A DNA stretch of 64,000 nt from assembly GCF_003634615.1 (NCBI RefSeq), contig NZ_RBKX01000001.1:124001-188000 (forward strand). The letters are read 5' to 3'. The number at the start of each line of letters is the position of its first letter. The first letter of the stretch is position 1. Source of the stretch: Flavobacterium sp. 102. Its GTDB lineage: Bacteria > Bacteroidota > Bacteroidia > Flavobacteriales > Flavobacteriaceae. Under the pieces are notes generated by a model. That model saw nothing but the letters and a program-made list of their open reading frames with translations. It searched no databases and was not told the DNA's origin. This document shows positions 27,896 through 36,262 of the stretch, piece after piece. The position numbers and the translations under genes are program-made.

Positions 27896-29667
27896 TATAA
27901 AGAGGTAATCATTACTTTTTGAACCATTCTCCTTTTATCACTTGCAGTTACTTCAATCAGATAAACACCATTACTCAATCCGCTGGTTGAAAATTGATAG
28001 TTTTCCCGAGAATCTAAATTTTCTTTATTGAAAATCAACTTTCCGCTTAAATCATAAAAACTAAGCGAACGCAATGCAATCGAATTTGGATTAGAGATGA
28101 TCAGCATTTGAGCGCTATTATTTTGAAAAACACCAACATCAGATTTAATGTCGTTATTATTGTTATTCAAAGAATTGTCTTTAAATGTAATCTCAAAACG
28201 ATTATTGTAAATTCCGGTTGGCAAAACTAGTTCATAGGTGTTATTTCTAATCTCATGATACGATTCATCTTGCGCATCATACAGGTATATCGGTTGGGTT
28301 TCATCAACATTCAAAACCTGAGAAGCATCAAACTTAAAAGTAGCATTATTAGTTGATTTAACACCTAAAGAAATTCTTTTATCAACATCAAAAGCCACTC
28401 CCTGAATAACAAATTTTTCATTATTCAAAAAGAAATAAACATCATTAGGAACGTTGTTATCAACTGGACTTTTAGCATCAATACCAACATCAACTCCGTC
28501 TGTTGCCGTTGGTACAAATGCTAATGCAATTTGGCTGGTATATTGATTGTTCATAATCGTATTGATATGAATTTGCGGAATACCAATCACTTCATTGGTC
28601 TCTGTAGTCAAATTACCCATCTGACGTTGAAATTGCGAATAGTCACCTTCTTTCTTATAAACGCGATACTCATTTTTGAGTGTCAAATTCCCGTCAAAAA
28701 CACCCTTCACCATGAACCCTTGTCCAATAGGCGCATATTTTCTTTCCACACTCAATCCGGAAGAAGCTCCGGCATTATTCAACGTTCCATCTACATTATA
28801 AGTATTGTATGTTGCAGGAACATAAACGCCATCGGATTCCAAACTAATAGGCGAATAAGTTCCGTAACCGCCTTGGTACTCTGACAAAACATGCGAATTG
28901 ACCGTTTTATCTTGTTCCCAATAATAAGCTACTCCATCACAAGCCGAATTAGCTTCATCCAATAAAAAAGCATTCACATGCAGTGCTGAAGGATAAGGAT
29001 TTCCGGTCAAAGTAAAACCATTAGCTGCTACATTAACAGTAATATTTCCATCATTAGGCTTACCTCTGAAATCGTATCTTTGGGCATTTCCAAAATTATT
29101 TACCGCAGTTTCACCAACGTCTGTAAGATCATAACCGCTTGTTCCTTTCATTGTGAAGCCTTGTCCCGCACTTATATTGGTATTGGCACCTGAATGAAAC
29201 CATTGCGAATAACTGGAAGAAGATAAAAATTTCCATATCCAATAACTCGCAATCGACAAACTTCCTGTACCGCTAACACCATTTAAACCACTATTCATCG
29301 TTGCCGGATTGCTCATTGTCTTGGAAGTCGGCACATTTAACATGGTTATCCCAAAATCTTCATTGCCGGAATTCGTTGAAGCATTACCCACCGGAGAACA
29401 CCAATAATTATAACAAAAATTATTGACGGTACCCTCTTGAAAAACAGACAATTTCCCAGTTCCTGTGTTGACTGAAGCGCTTGTAGTTCCCTGAATCAAT
29501 TGGCCGTTATTTCTCAAATACAAATGACTTGCACCGTTAAGTTCAATTTTTCCTTTCACATAAATCAGCCTTCCCTTATTGTATATAAAGCTGTTGTCAC
29601 TCACATAAAGTTGCGATGTAGACACAAAGGAAACAGATAAAAGTAATATGCAAAGTAGGTTTTTCAT
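27895..29667 (-). CDS. T9SS surface protein, paralogue of the protein at 20153
   Basis: 590 residues. Signal peptide 1-19 (VSFVSTSQ). It carries the same block order as the 599-residue protein: YVSDNSFIYNKGRLIYVKGKI, YNYWCSPVGNAS, RYDFRGKPNDGNITV, GNPYPSALHVNAFLLDE, GQGFMVKG, and a T9SS sorting domain ending QKVMITSL. Identity is high enough to see block by block, so the two probably arose by local duplication; the large 22502 gene now lies between them. A tail-collar-like gene lies upstream in the same direction but is separated by a terminator. Secreted; function unknown. Confidence 0.83.
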   Translation of the reverse strand: MKNLLCILLLSVSFVSTSQLYVSDNSFIYNKGRLIYVKGKIELNGASHLYLRNNGQLIQGTTSASVNTGTGKLSVFQEGTVNNFCYNYWCSPVGNASTNSGNEDFGITMLNVPTSKTMSNPATMNSGLNGVSGTGSLSIASYWIWKFLSSSSYSQWFHSGANTNISAGQGFTMKGTSGYDLTDVGETAVNNFGNAQRYDFRGKPNDGNITVNVAANGFTLTGNPYPSALHVNAFLLDEANSACDGVAYYWEQDKTVNSHVLSEYQGGYGTYSPISLESDGVYVPATYNTYNVDGTLNNAGASSGLSVERKYAPIGQGFMVKGVFDGNLTLKNEYRVYKKEGDYSQFQRQMGNLTTETNEVIGIPQIHINTIMNNQYTSQIALAFVPTATDGVDVGIDAKSPVDNNVPNDVYFFLNNEKFVIQGVAFDVDKRISLGVKSTNNATFKFDASQVLNVDETQPIYLYDAQDESYHEIRNNTYELVLPTGIYNNRFEITFKDNSLNNNNNDIKSDVGVFQNNSAQMLIISNPNSIALRSLSFYDLSGKLIFNKENLDSRENYQFSTSGLSNGVYLIEVTASDKRRMVQKVMITSL

Positions 29668-29693
29668 AATACACTTTTTTAAATATTTATAAG

Positions 29694-29727
29694 TTACAAA
29701 AAATACACTTTTGGGGGAAAGTGTATT
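29694..29727 (-). terminator. Terminator of the tail-collar-like gene
   Basis: AATACACTTT pairs with AAAGTGTATT around a 6-nt C/G loop and is followed by T6 on the minus strand. It lies directly after the stop codon of the gene at 29730. Confidence 0.82.
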
Positions 29728-29729
29728 CT

Positions 29730-30491
29730 TTATAAGCCTAGATAAATAAATCCGTTTATCGCTAAATAAGGGTTTTGAACCGTAACCGATTGCTGAGCAA
29801 CACCTCCGTTGATAGAGGATGTTGTATGCGAATGTGAACCACTCGAAGTGGTAGAGCGACTTTCACTTGTAGGCCGAACTACTGATCCTAATGATATCCC
29901 CAAAACCGATGTTAACAGAGCACTTCCATCCGCTCCTGTATTGTGCGTATGATCTCCATTAGTACTAGTTGTCAAAGTAACATTGGGCAATTGATTCTGG
30001 TCGATAGTTACCGAAGAACTTCCTCCGATAGTATTAAGTGTTTTAGTATCACTAACACCAACAATGCTTTTATCAGCAAGATTAGGCAGGTTAGTTCCAA
30101 TACCTAAAGCGGTAGCGGCAGCTTGTTGATTGACAGTCAAACTACTTTTAGCTCTTCCATCTAACAAAACCCATCCATTGTGATCACCCGTTTGAAAACC
30201 ATGTTTGACATCACCAAAATTGTAAACCTGAGCATACATCGGCTTCCAGTCAGAACCGGCATAAAAGCAATAAGTATTATTGGAAGTTAAAAAAACAATT
30301 TGCCCGGATCTATTTCCCGAGGAAGGCAAAACACTTACCTGTGGAATAGCGATGCCCGCTTCGGCGGTTGGTGTGGCAGGATCTATTTCTCTTACATCTA
30401 AAGTAGCAACTGGTGTGTCAGTACCAATTCCTATTTGAGAATGAGCCTGAAATGATAACAAGATTAAGGTTAAGTAAAGATTTTTTTTCAT
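29730..30491 (-). CDS. Secreted tail-collar-like protein
   Basis: 253 residues. Signal peptide 1-19 (LSFQAHSQ). The N-terminus QIGIGTDTPVATLDVRE is typical of exported Bacteroidetes proteins with phage-tail-fibre-like regions. The second half resembles the phage tail collar / microcystin-dependent-protein fold: GWVLLDGRA, LPNLADKSIVGVS, several His pairs (DHTHNTG, GSHSHTTS) and the terminal PYLAINGFIYLGL. In phages such His clusters bind metal in trimeric fibres. There are no other phage genes nearby, so this is probably a domesticated surface fibre. No T9SS sorting domain is visible at the end. Confidence 0.7.
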   Translation of the reverse strand: MKKNLYLTLILLSFQAHSQIGIGTDTPVATLDVREIDPATPTAEAGIAIPQVSVLPSSGNRSGQIVFLTSNNTYCFYAGSDWKPMYAQVYNFGDVKHGFQTGDHNGWVLLDGRAKSSLTVNQQAAATALGIGTNLPNLADKSIVGVSDTKTLNTIGGSSSVTIDQNQLPNVTLTTSTNGDHTHNTGADGSALLTSVLGISLGSVVRPTSESRSTTSSGSHSHTTSSINGGVAQQSVTVQNPYLAINGFIYLGL

Positions 30492-30855
30492 GTCTTTTAA
30501 ATTTAGGGGTTAATTCAAAAGGTGGTATTTAAAACTTACAGCCCAATTATTGCCGAATTAAAATAGGAGATTCATTTTTTGAATATTTCATTTTAGCAAG
30601 CTTCAATTGGCCTATAATTTTCTTTCTGATTTCTTCAACAAACCTACAATATAATATTTAATGAAACAAAAATAATGTCGACAAATTGCGATTTTTATAG
30701 TTTAATTACATTATTTTAATTGCAATATGCACCATTTTTTACTTCTTAAAACAACTTAACTTCCATTTTTGTTTAACTTTGCGAATGTCAAATTCACAAA
30801 TACAATCTATTACTAAAGGAAAAATCGAACTATGAATTTATAAAAAAAGAGGTGT
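30492..30855. other. Gene-poor region with an orphan promoter and mini-ORF
   Basis: 364 nt between two minus-strand genes. AT-rich, no terminator. On the plus strand TAACTTTG (30774-30781) is a perfect -7 box, followed at 30785 by a 16-codon ORF (MSNSQIQSITKGKIEL) that stops at 30835. This could be the stub of a decayed gene. Otherwise nothing recognisable. Confidence 0.45.
30774..30781 (+). promoter_or_regulatory. Orphan -7 box
   Basis: TAACTTTG matches TAnnTTTG but is followed only by a 16-codon ORF. No TTTG at N19. Confidence 0.25.
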
Positions 30856-31182
30856 TTAAAGAAACTTTAAAAACGAAAACAACTTACGCTCGGAAAAATA
30901 AATTATATTGTTCTCGTTCTGATAAGCTTCCTTTTCAAAGGAAATAGATCTGTAGGCAAGATGTCTATTTTTCAGCAATGAAAGTCGGATCAAAAACTCC
31001 AGTCCATACCAAATAAAAAAAGGCAAAACCAACAACTCCAATTGCTGGCGCAAATGAATCTTTTCATGATTCATTAAAGTCAAATCGCTTGTACTTTCCC
31101 GATACTTCAAAACCACAAACGGAAAAACAGTCAGTCCTCTGAAACCTTTTGGAATTAAATATTTCGAAACGATTATAATCAT
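30856..31182 (-). CDS. Mini HExxH membrane protein
   Basis: 108 residues. HEKIH at about 39-43 (LMNHEKIHLRQQLELL) is an HExxH zinc-peptidase motif. A hydrophobic helix follows (VLPFFIWYGLEFLIRLSLL), then FEKEAYQNE, whose Glu could be the third ligand. The layout recalls the HExxH and helix core of M48/M56 peptidases but is far shorter. Small proteins of this type occur in Bacteroidetes without known function. Its start lies only 28 nt from the divergent DUF5522 gene, so the two probably share a control region. Confidence 0.65.
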   Translation of the reverse strand: MIIIVSKYLIPKGFRGLTVFPFVVLKYRESTSDLTLMNHEKIHLRQQLELLVLPFFIWYGLEFLIRLSLLKNRHLAYRSISFEKEAYQNENNIIYFSERKLFSFLKFL

Positions 31183-31210
31183 TACTGATAAAGTCTTTAA
31201 ATTTGTGCCT

Positions 31211-31390
31211 ATGAACGAGCAAAATAATGAAAATAAATTAATCGAAGGCGAAGATTATTACTTAACACCCGAAGGTTACCGATGTTTCACTGAAAAATAC
31301 CATTTAAAACGCGGCTATTGCTGCCGAAGCGGTTGCCGTCATTGTCCGTACGGATTTGATAAGAAAACAGGAACAATTAAAAAAAAGTAA
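31211..31390 (+). CDS. DUF5522 small cysteine-rich protein
   Basis: 59 residues from the ATG at 31211. A GTG two codons upstream (31205) is in frame but overlaps a -7-like TAAATTTG, so the ATG is preferred. The core DYYLTPEGYRCFTEKYHLKRG is followed by CCRSGCRHCPYGF, a Cys-rich knuckle that probably binds zinc or an Fe-S cluster. This is the DUF5522 family; its function is unknown. Divergent from the mini HExxH gene. Confidence 0.8.
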   Translation: MNEQNNENKLIEGEDYYLTPEGYRCFTEKYHLKRGYCCRSGCRHCPYGFDKKTGTIKKK

Positions 31391-31441
31391 ACAGCGTTCA
31401 GTCGCAGTGTTCAGTAATAAAAAAAATGGCGTTCCCTTTCA

Positions 31442-31492
31442 GGTCGGGCTATCGGCTTTATCTCTTCGAGGATATCGCCTCTATCCCTAACG
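31442..31492 (-). repeat. Dispersed intergenic repeat, related element
   Basis: Read on the minus strand: AGGGATAGAGGCGATATCC, a short core, then GATAAAGCCGATAGCCCGACC. The layout (left arm ending ATCC, core, GATA..., right arm with GCCCGA) parallels the 34275 and 55724 elements, but the arms differ, so it may be a second family. It lies upstream of hutU. Confidence 0.45.
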
Positions 31493-31557
31493 CAACAACT
31501 TAGAAACACAAAAAAACTCAGAACCTTAGTCCCTCAGAACCTCAGCAACTAAAAAAT

Positions 31558-33540
31558 ATGACTTTCCAAGAACAAATACTACAAGGAATCCCAACGGTTT
31601 TACCAAATCCAAAACCTTACGAACCCGAAATCAATCACGCACCCAAACGCAAAGAAATACTCTCTGATGACGAGAAAAAATTAGCGTTAAAAAATGCCTT
31701 ACGCTATTTCGAACCGCATCACCATGCGACTTTAATTCCGGAATTCAAAGCCGAACTGGAAACTTACGGTCGCATCTACATGTACCGCCTTCGCCCCGAT
31801 TACAAAATGTATGCGCGCCCTATTTCAGAATACCCGGGAAAATGCGAACAAGCGAAAGCCATCATGCTGATGATTCAAAACAATTTGGATTACGCCGTGG
31901 CACAACACCCGCACGAGTTAATCACTTATGGCGGAAACGGAGCGGTATTCCAGAACTGGGCGCAATATCTTTTGACCATGAAATACTTGTCCGAAATGAC
32001 CGAAGAACAAACTTTAGTCATGTATTCCGGTCACCCAATGGGATTATTCCCATCGCATACTGAAGCACCAAGAGTCGTAGTGACCAACGGGATGGTCATT
32101 CCAAATTATTCCAAACCGGATGATTGGGAAAAAATGAATGCGTTGGGCGTTTCTCAATATGGTCAAATGACCGCGGGAAGCTATATGTATATCGGTCCGC
32201 AGGGCATCGTTCACGGAACAACCATTACGGTTTTAAACGGCTTCCGAAAAATAAAAAAATCGCCAAAAGGCGGTTTATTCGTGACTTCTGGACTTGGCGG
32301 AATGAGTGGTGCCCAACCCAAAGCCGGAAACATAGCAGGCTGCGTAACCGTTTGTGCCGAAGTCAATCCAAAAATTACACACATTCGCCATTCCCAAGGT
32401 TGGATCAACGAAGTAATTGAAAAAATAGAAGATTTAGTACCAAGAGTTAAAAAGGCATTAGACAATCAAGAGGTAGTTTCGATTGCTTATTTAGGAAATG
32501 TCGTTGATGTTTGGGAACGCTTTGACCAAGAGAATTTACACATCGATTTAGGTTCCGACCAAACATCACTTCACAATCCTTGGGCTGGTGGTTATTATCC
32601 TACCGGATATACTTTCGAGGAGTCCAATGATTTGATGGCGAATAATCCGGAGAAATTCAAAGAAGAAGTCCAAAAAACACTGCGCCGTCACGCCGCAGCC
32701 ATCAACAAACACACCGCCAAAGGAACTTATTTCTTTGATTACGGAAATGCATTCTTATTGGAAGCTTCTCGTGCCGGAGCTGATATTATGGCAGAAAATC
32801 ACATCGATTTCAAATACCCAAGTTATGTGCAGGATATCATGGGACCCATGTGTTTTGACTACGGATTCGGACCATTTCGATGGGTTTGTGCTTCAGGAAA
32901 TCCGGATGATTTAGCCAAGACTGACAAAATTGCCTGTGATGTTTTGGAAAAAATGATGAAAAACTCCCCTGAAGAAATCCAACAACAAATGGCCGATAAC
33001 ATCCAATGGATTAAAGGCGCACAAGAAAATAAACTAGTCGTAGGTTCACAAGCTAGAATCCTTTACGCCGATGCGGAAGGTCGAATCAAAATAGCCGAAG
33101 CTTTCAACCAAGCGATTGCTCGTGGCGAAATTGGTTACGTAGTTTTAGGTCGAGATCACCATGACGTTTCCGGAACGGATTCTCCATACAGAGAAACTTC
33201 CAATATCTATGACGGTTCCAGATTTACTGCTGATATGGCGATTCACAACGTTATCGGAGACAGTTTCCGTGGCGCAACTTGGGTATCGATTCATAACGGC
33301 GGCGGTGTTGGTTGGGGCGAAGTTATAAATGGTGGTTTTGGTATGGTTCTTGATGGTTCAAAAGAAGCGTCAAGGCGTTTAGAATCAATGCTTTTCTGGG
33401 ATGTAAACAACGGGATTTCCCGAAGAAGTTGGGCCCGAAATGAAGGTGCCATTTTCGCTATTAAGAGAGCGATGCAGACGCAACCTTTATTAAAAGTTAC
33501 CATCCCTAATATAGTTGATGATGGATTGTTAGAATTTTAG
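31558..33540 (+). CDS. hutU: Urocanate hydratase
   Basis: 660 residues, about 100 longer than the proteobacterial enzyme; Bacteroidetes homologues are also long. Landmarks are YGGNGAVFQNWAQYLL, MYSGHPMGLFPSH, the glycine-rich NAD-binding TSGLGGMSGAQPKA, and the C-terminal VSIHNGGGVGWGEVINGGFG. It converts urocanate to imidazolone propionate in histidine breakdown. Cytoplasmic. No hutH, hutI or hutG is present in the window, so the pathway genes are dispersed or lie elsewhere. Confidence 0.95.
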   Translation: MTFQEQILQGIPTVLPNPKPYEPEINHAPKRKEILSDDEKKLALKNALRYFEPHHHATLIPEFKAELETYGRIYMYRLRPDYKMYARPISEYPGKCEQAKAIMLMIQNNLDYAVAQHPHELITYGGNGAVFQNWAQYLLTMKYLSEMTEEQTLVMYSGHPMGLFPSHTEAPRVVVTNGMVIPNYSKPDDWEKMNALGVSQYGQMTAGSYMYIGPQGIVHGTTITVLNGFRKIKKSPKGGLFVTSGLGGMSGAQPKAGNIAGCVTVCAEVNPKITHIRHSQGWINEVIEKIEDLVPRVKKALDNQEVVSIAYLGNVVDVWERFDQENLHIDLGSDQTSLHNPWAGGYYPTGYTFEESNDLMANNPEKFKEEVQKTLRRHAAAINKHTAKGTYFFDYGNAFLLEASRAGADIMAENHIDFKYPSYVQDIMGPMCFDYGFGPFRWVCASGNPDDLAKTDKIACDVLEKMMKNSPEEIQQQMADNIQWIKGAQENKLVVGSQARILYADAEGRIKIAEAFNQAIARGEIGYVVLGRDHHDVSGTDSPYRETSNIYDGSRFTADMAIHNVIGDSFRGATWVSIHNGGGVGWGEVINGGFGMVLDGSKEASRRLESMLFWDVNNGISRRSWARNEGAIFAIKRAMQTQPLLKVTIPNIVDDGLLEF

Positions 33541-33598
33541 ATTATTGGACTGACTTAGACAAGATAATCATGATTAATTTCGAATCTAACAATCTAAG

Positions 33599-33619
33599 AC
33601 CCGAGACCGAAGGTCGAAC
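33599..33619 (+). repeat. Short palindromic element ACCCGAGACC-n3-GGTCGAAC, copy 2
   Basis: ACCCGAGACC, GAA, GGTCGAAC. Same arms as at 20065-20086, here in the leader of the DUF4136 gene. Confidence 0.5.
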
Positions 33620-33657
33620 AGAGCGAAGCTAAGCCTAAAATCTAAAAAAAAACAAAT

Positions 33658-34191
33658 ATGAAATCAATTAAAATTTTACCGTTACTCCTACTCTTTGTTC
33701 TCGCATCGTGTAGTTCCATCAAAGTGAATTCCGATTATGACAAGCAAGTAGATTTTGCACCTTATAAAACTTATGCTTTTCACAAAACCGGAATTGACAA
33801 AGCCGAGATTTCCGATTTGGATAAAAAACGAATTCTTCGCTCTATTGACGAAACCATGGAAGCCAAAGGATTTTCTAAAAGCGAAACACCAGACTTATTA
33901 GTTTCTTTTTTTACTAAGGAAAGAGAAGAAGTTAATGTAAACCAATTCAATGCCGGCTGGGGTTATGGCTGGGGCTGGGGTTGGAATCCTTACTTGTGGG
34001 GCGGAAACACTTCTGTATCGAGACACACCGAAGGAACACTTTACATCGATATTATTGATGCCAAGAAAAAAGAACTGATTTGGCAAGGTGAAGGCGAGGG
34101 TGTTTTAACCAAAGACACCAATAAAAAAGACGAAGTGATTAAGGAGTTTGTGACTAAAATATTAGAGCAATATCCACCGCAGAAAAAGTAG
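33658..34191 (+). CDS. DUF4136 lipoprotein
   Basis: 177 residues. Lipobox FVLASC (Cys18). The mature protein fits DUF4136: VDFAPYKTYAF near the start and GTLYIDIIDAKKKELIWQGEGEG toward the end. A Gly/Trp-rich tract (WGYGWGWGWNPYLWGG) occupies about 100-116. Outer membrane lipoprotein of unknown function. It follows hutU by 117 nt that hold only repeats; a terminator follows the gene. Confidence 0.85.
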   Translation: MKSIKILPLLLLFVLASCSSIKVNSDYDKQVDFAPYKTYAFHKTGIDKAEISDLDKKRILRSIDETMEAKGFSKSETPDLLVSFFTKEREEVNVNQFNAGWGYGWGWGWNPYLWGGNTSVSRHTEGTLYIDIIDAKKKELIWQGEGEGVLTKDTNKKDEVIKEFVTKILEQYPPQKK

Positions 34192-34226
34192 GCAGTGTTC
34201 AATATTCAGTTGGCAGATTAAGCTAT

Positions 34227-34258
34227 AAACCGTAACCAAGACGTTACGGTTTTTTTAT
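34227..34258 (+). terminator. Terminator of the DUF4136 gene
   Basis: AAACCGTAAC pairs with GTTACGGTTT (loop CAAGAC), followed by T7. Confidence 0.88.
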
Positions 34259-34274
34259 TACGACAGATTTTCCT

Positions 34275-34347
34275 AGCCCGGATTGCAATGGCATCCTTTT
34301 TCTTTGCAAAAGAAAAAGATATAATGGAAAGCCGGATTAAGCTCCTA
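34275..34347 (+). repeat. Dispersed intergenic repeat, copy C
   Basis: AGCCCGGATTGCAATGGCATC, then a perfect core hairpin (CTTTTTCTTT at 34296-34305 with AAAGAAAAAG at 34309-34318), then GGAAAGCCGGATTAAGCTCC. Outer parts match copies B and D. It lies between the DUF4136 and hydroxylase genes. Confidence 0.7.
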
Positions 34348-34437
34348 AAAATATTGCTGTTCAAAGTTTTTTATGATTTTTATCACACTTGTTTGTCCTA
34401 AGATTTGTAAATTTACGAACACAACAAAACCAGATTT

Positions 34438-36201
34438 ATGGAAGCCCATTTTGAAAGCAACCCTTTGATTGACAGATTACCAAAGCACTTGAAACAGTTT
34501 ATCAAACCGCAAGATTATGACGATTACACTCCGATTAATCAGGCTGTTTGGCGTTATGTGATGCGTAAAAATGTAGATTATCTTTCAAAAGTTGCCCATG
34601 AATCTTATTTAGAAGGCTTGAAAAAAACCGGTTTGGAAGTGGATAATATTCCGAACATGTATGGCATGAATCGTATTTTGAAAGAAATCGGTTGGGCTGC
34701 CGTAGCTGTGGACGGATTTATTCCACCCAATGCATTTATGGAATTTCAAGCGTATAACGTTTTGGTGATTGCTTCAGACATTCGTCAACTAGAACACATC
34801 GAATATACTCCGGCTCCGGACATCATTCACGAAGGCGCGGGTCACGCTCCTATTATTGCCAATCCGGAATACGCGGAATATTTGCGTCGTTTTGGGGAAA
34901 TTGGTTGTAAAGCCATTTCGTCTTCGCGCGATTATGAAATGTATGAAGCGATTCGTTTATTATCTATCCTAAAAGAAGCGGAAGGAACACCTGCCAGCGA
35001 CATAAAGAAAGCCGAAGACCAAGTCGAGTTTCTGCAAAATAACATGGGAGAACTCTCTGAAATGTCCCGCATCAGAAACCTGCATTGGTGGACTGTAGAA
35101 TATGGCTTAATCGGAACGGTTGATAACCCAAAAATTTATGGTGCCGGTTTGCTTTCCTCGATAGGCGAAAGTGCTTGGTGCATGACAGACAATGTCACCA
35201 AAATCCCTTATGATATTTCGGCAGCAGACCAAAGTTTTGACATTACTAAACCGCAACCACAGTTGTATGTAACGCCTGATTTTGCTGAATTAAGTTTGGT
35301 TTTGGAAGAGTTTGCTAACACGATGGCATTGCGTACCGGAGGTTTATCTGGTATTCAAAAATTGATTAATTCCAAGTCATTAGGAACGATTGAATTGAGT
35401 ACCGGAATTCAGATTTCAGGTTTGTTTACCAATGTTATTGAACATGAAGGAAAACCGGTTTATGTGCAAACTAACGGCAAAACTGCTTTGTCCTATCGTG
35501 AAAAAGAATTAGTAGGCCACGGCACACAATACCACGCGGAAGGTTTTGGTTCTCCAATTGGAAAACTAAAAGGCATCAACTTGGCGATTGAAGATATGAG
35601 CCCAAGAGATTTAAGAGCTTATGACATTTATGAAGCCGAAAAAGTGACTTTAGAATTTGAAGGCAACATTACCGTTACCGGAGAAATTATTACCGGTTCA
35701 AGAAACCTTCAAGGCGAAATCATCATCATTAGTTTTAAAAATTGTACTGTAACACACAACGATATTGTTTTATTCCAACCTGAATGGGGTGTTTATGATA
35801 TGGCTGTAGGCAAAAAAGTAACTTCTGCTTTTTCAGGTCCGGCTGATGTGAATAGTTTTGACATGGTTAATCATGTACCTTCAAGTCATACTATTAAAGC
35901 TAAAAAATCGCCTGAAAGGGAAGAATTAGAAGGCTTATACCTCAACATCCGAAACATTCGCGAAGGAAAACCTGCGGTAATTTCAATCGAAAAAACATTT
36001 GATATTCTAAAAGAAAAGCATCCTAATGATTGGTTACTTGGTGTTGAAATTGCAGAATTTTGCGATAAAACCAATAATACTACTTTACTTCATGATGTGT
36101 TAGTACAACTCGAAAAAGTAAAACAAAATCGTCCAGAAATTGCCCATTTAATCTCGGGCGGACTGGGGCTTTTTTTAGAAAAAGTAAGTTTACAGCACTA
36201 A
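34438..36201 (+). CDS. phhA: Aromatic amino acid hydroxylase (phenylalanine 4-monooxygenase type)
   Basis: 587 residues, about twice the usual bacterial length. Iron ligands are visible: His131 and His136 in IIHEGAGHAP, and Glu221 in WWTVEYGL. The pterin-dependent catalytic domain occupies about 20-330. Residues 330-587 are an additional region with beta-rich character (VTLEFEGNITVTGEIITGS, VLFQPEWGVYDMAVG) and a helical end. Family members oxidise phenylalanine to tyrosine (or act on tryptophan) with tetrahydropterin. Long forms are typical of Bacteroidetes, and the role of the extension is unknown. Single-gene unit after a repeat-filled spacer. Confidence 0.9.
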   Translation: MEAHFESNPLIDRLPKHLKQFIKPQDYDDYTPINQAVWRYVMRKNVDYLSKVAHESYLEGLKKTGLEVDNIPNMYGMNRILKEIGWAAVAVDGFIPPNAFMEFQAYNVLVIASDIRQLEHIEYTPAPDIIHEGAGHAPIIANPEYAEYLRRFGEIGCKAISSSRDYEMYEAIRLLSILKEAEGTPASDIKKAEDQVEFLQNNMGELSEMSRIRNLHWWTVEYGLIGTVDNPKIYGAGLLSSIGESAWCMTDNVTKIPYDISAADQSFDITKPQPQLYVTPDFAELSLVLEEFANTMALRTGGLSGIQKLINSKSLGTIELSTGIQISGLFTNVIEHEGKPVYVQTNGKTALSYREKELVGHGTQYHAEGFGSPIGKLKGINLAIEDMSPRDLRAYDIYEAEKVTLEFEGNITVTGEIITGSRNLQGEIIIISFKNCTVTHNDIVLFQPEWGVYDMAVGKKVTSAFSGPADVNSFDMVNHVPSSHTIKAKKSPEREELEGLYLNIRNIREGKPAVISIEKTFDILKEKHPNDWLLGVEIAEFCDKTNNTTLLHDVLVQLEKVKQNRPEIAHLISGGLGLFLEKVSLQH

Positions 36202-36238
36202 TGTAACCTTTGTTACTGCGAAACAAATCTCAACCAAA

Positions 36239-36246
36239 TACCTTTG
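36239..36246 (+). promoter_or_regulatory. -7 box of the rhodanese gene
   Basis: TACCTTTG, 16 nt before the ATG at 36263. Confidence 0.5.
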
Positions 36247-36262
36247 CTGAAAAAATTACAAT

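Noticed and set aside
31205..31210. GTG start for the DUF5522 gene
   Set aside because: The GTG overlaps a TAAATTTG box; the ATG two codons later is the more likely start.
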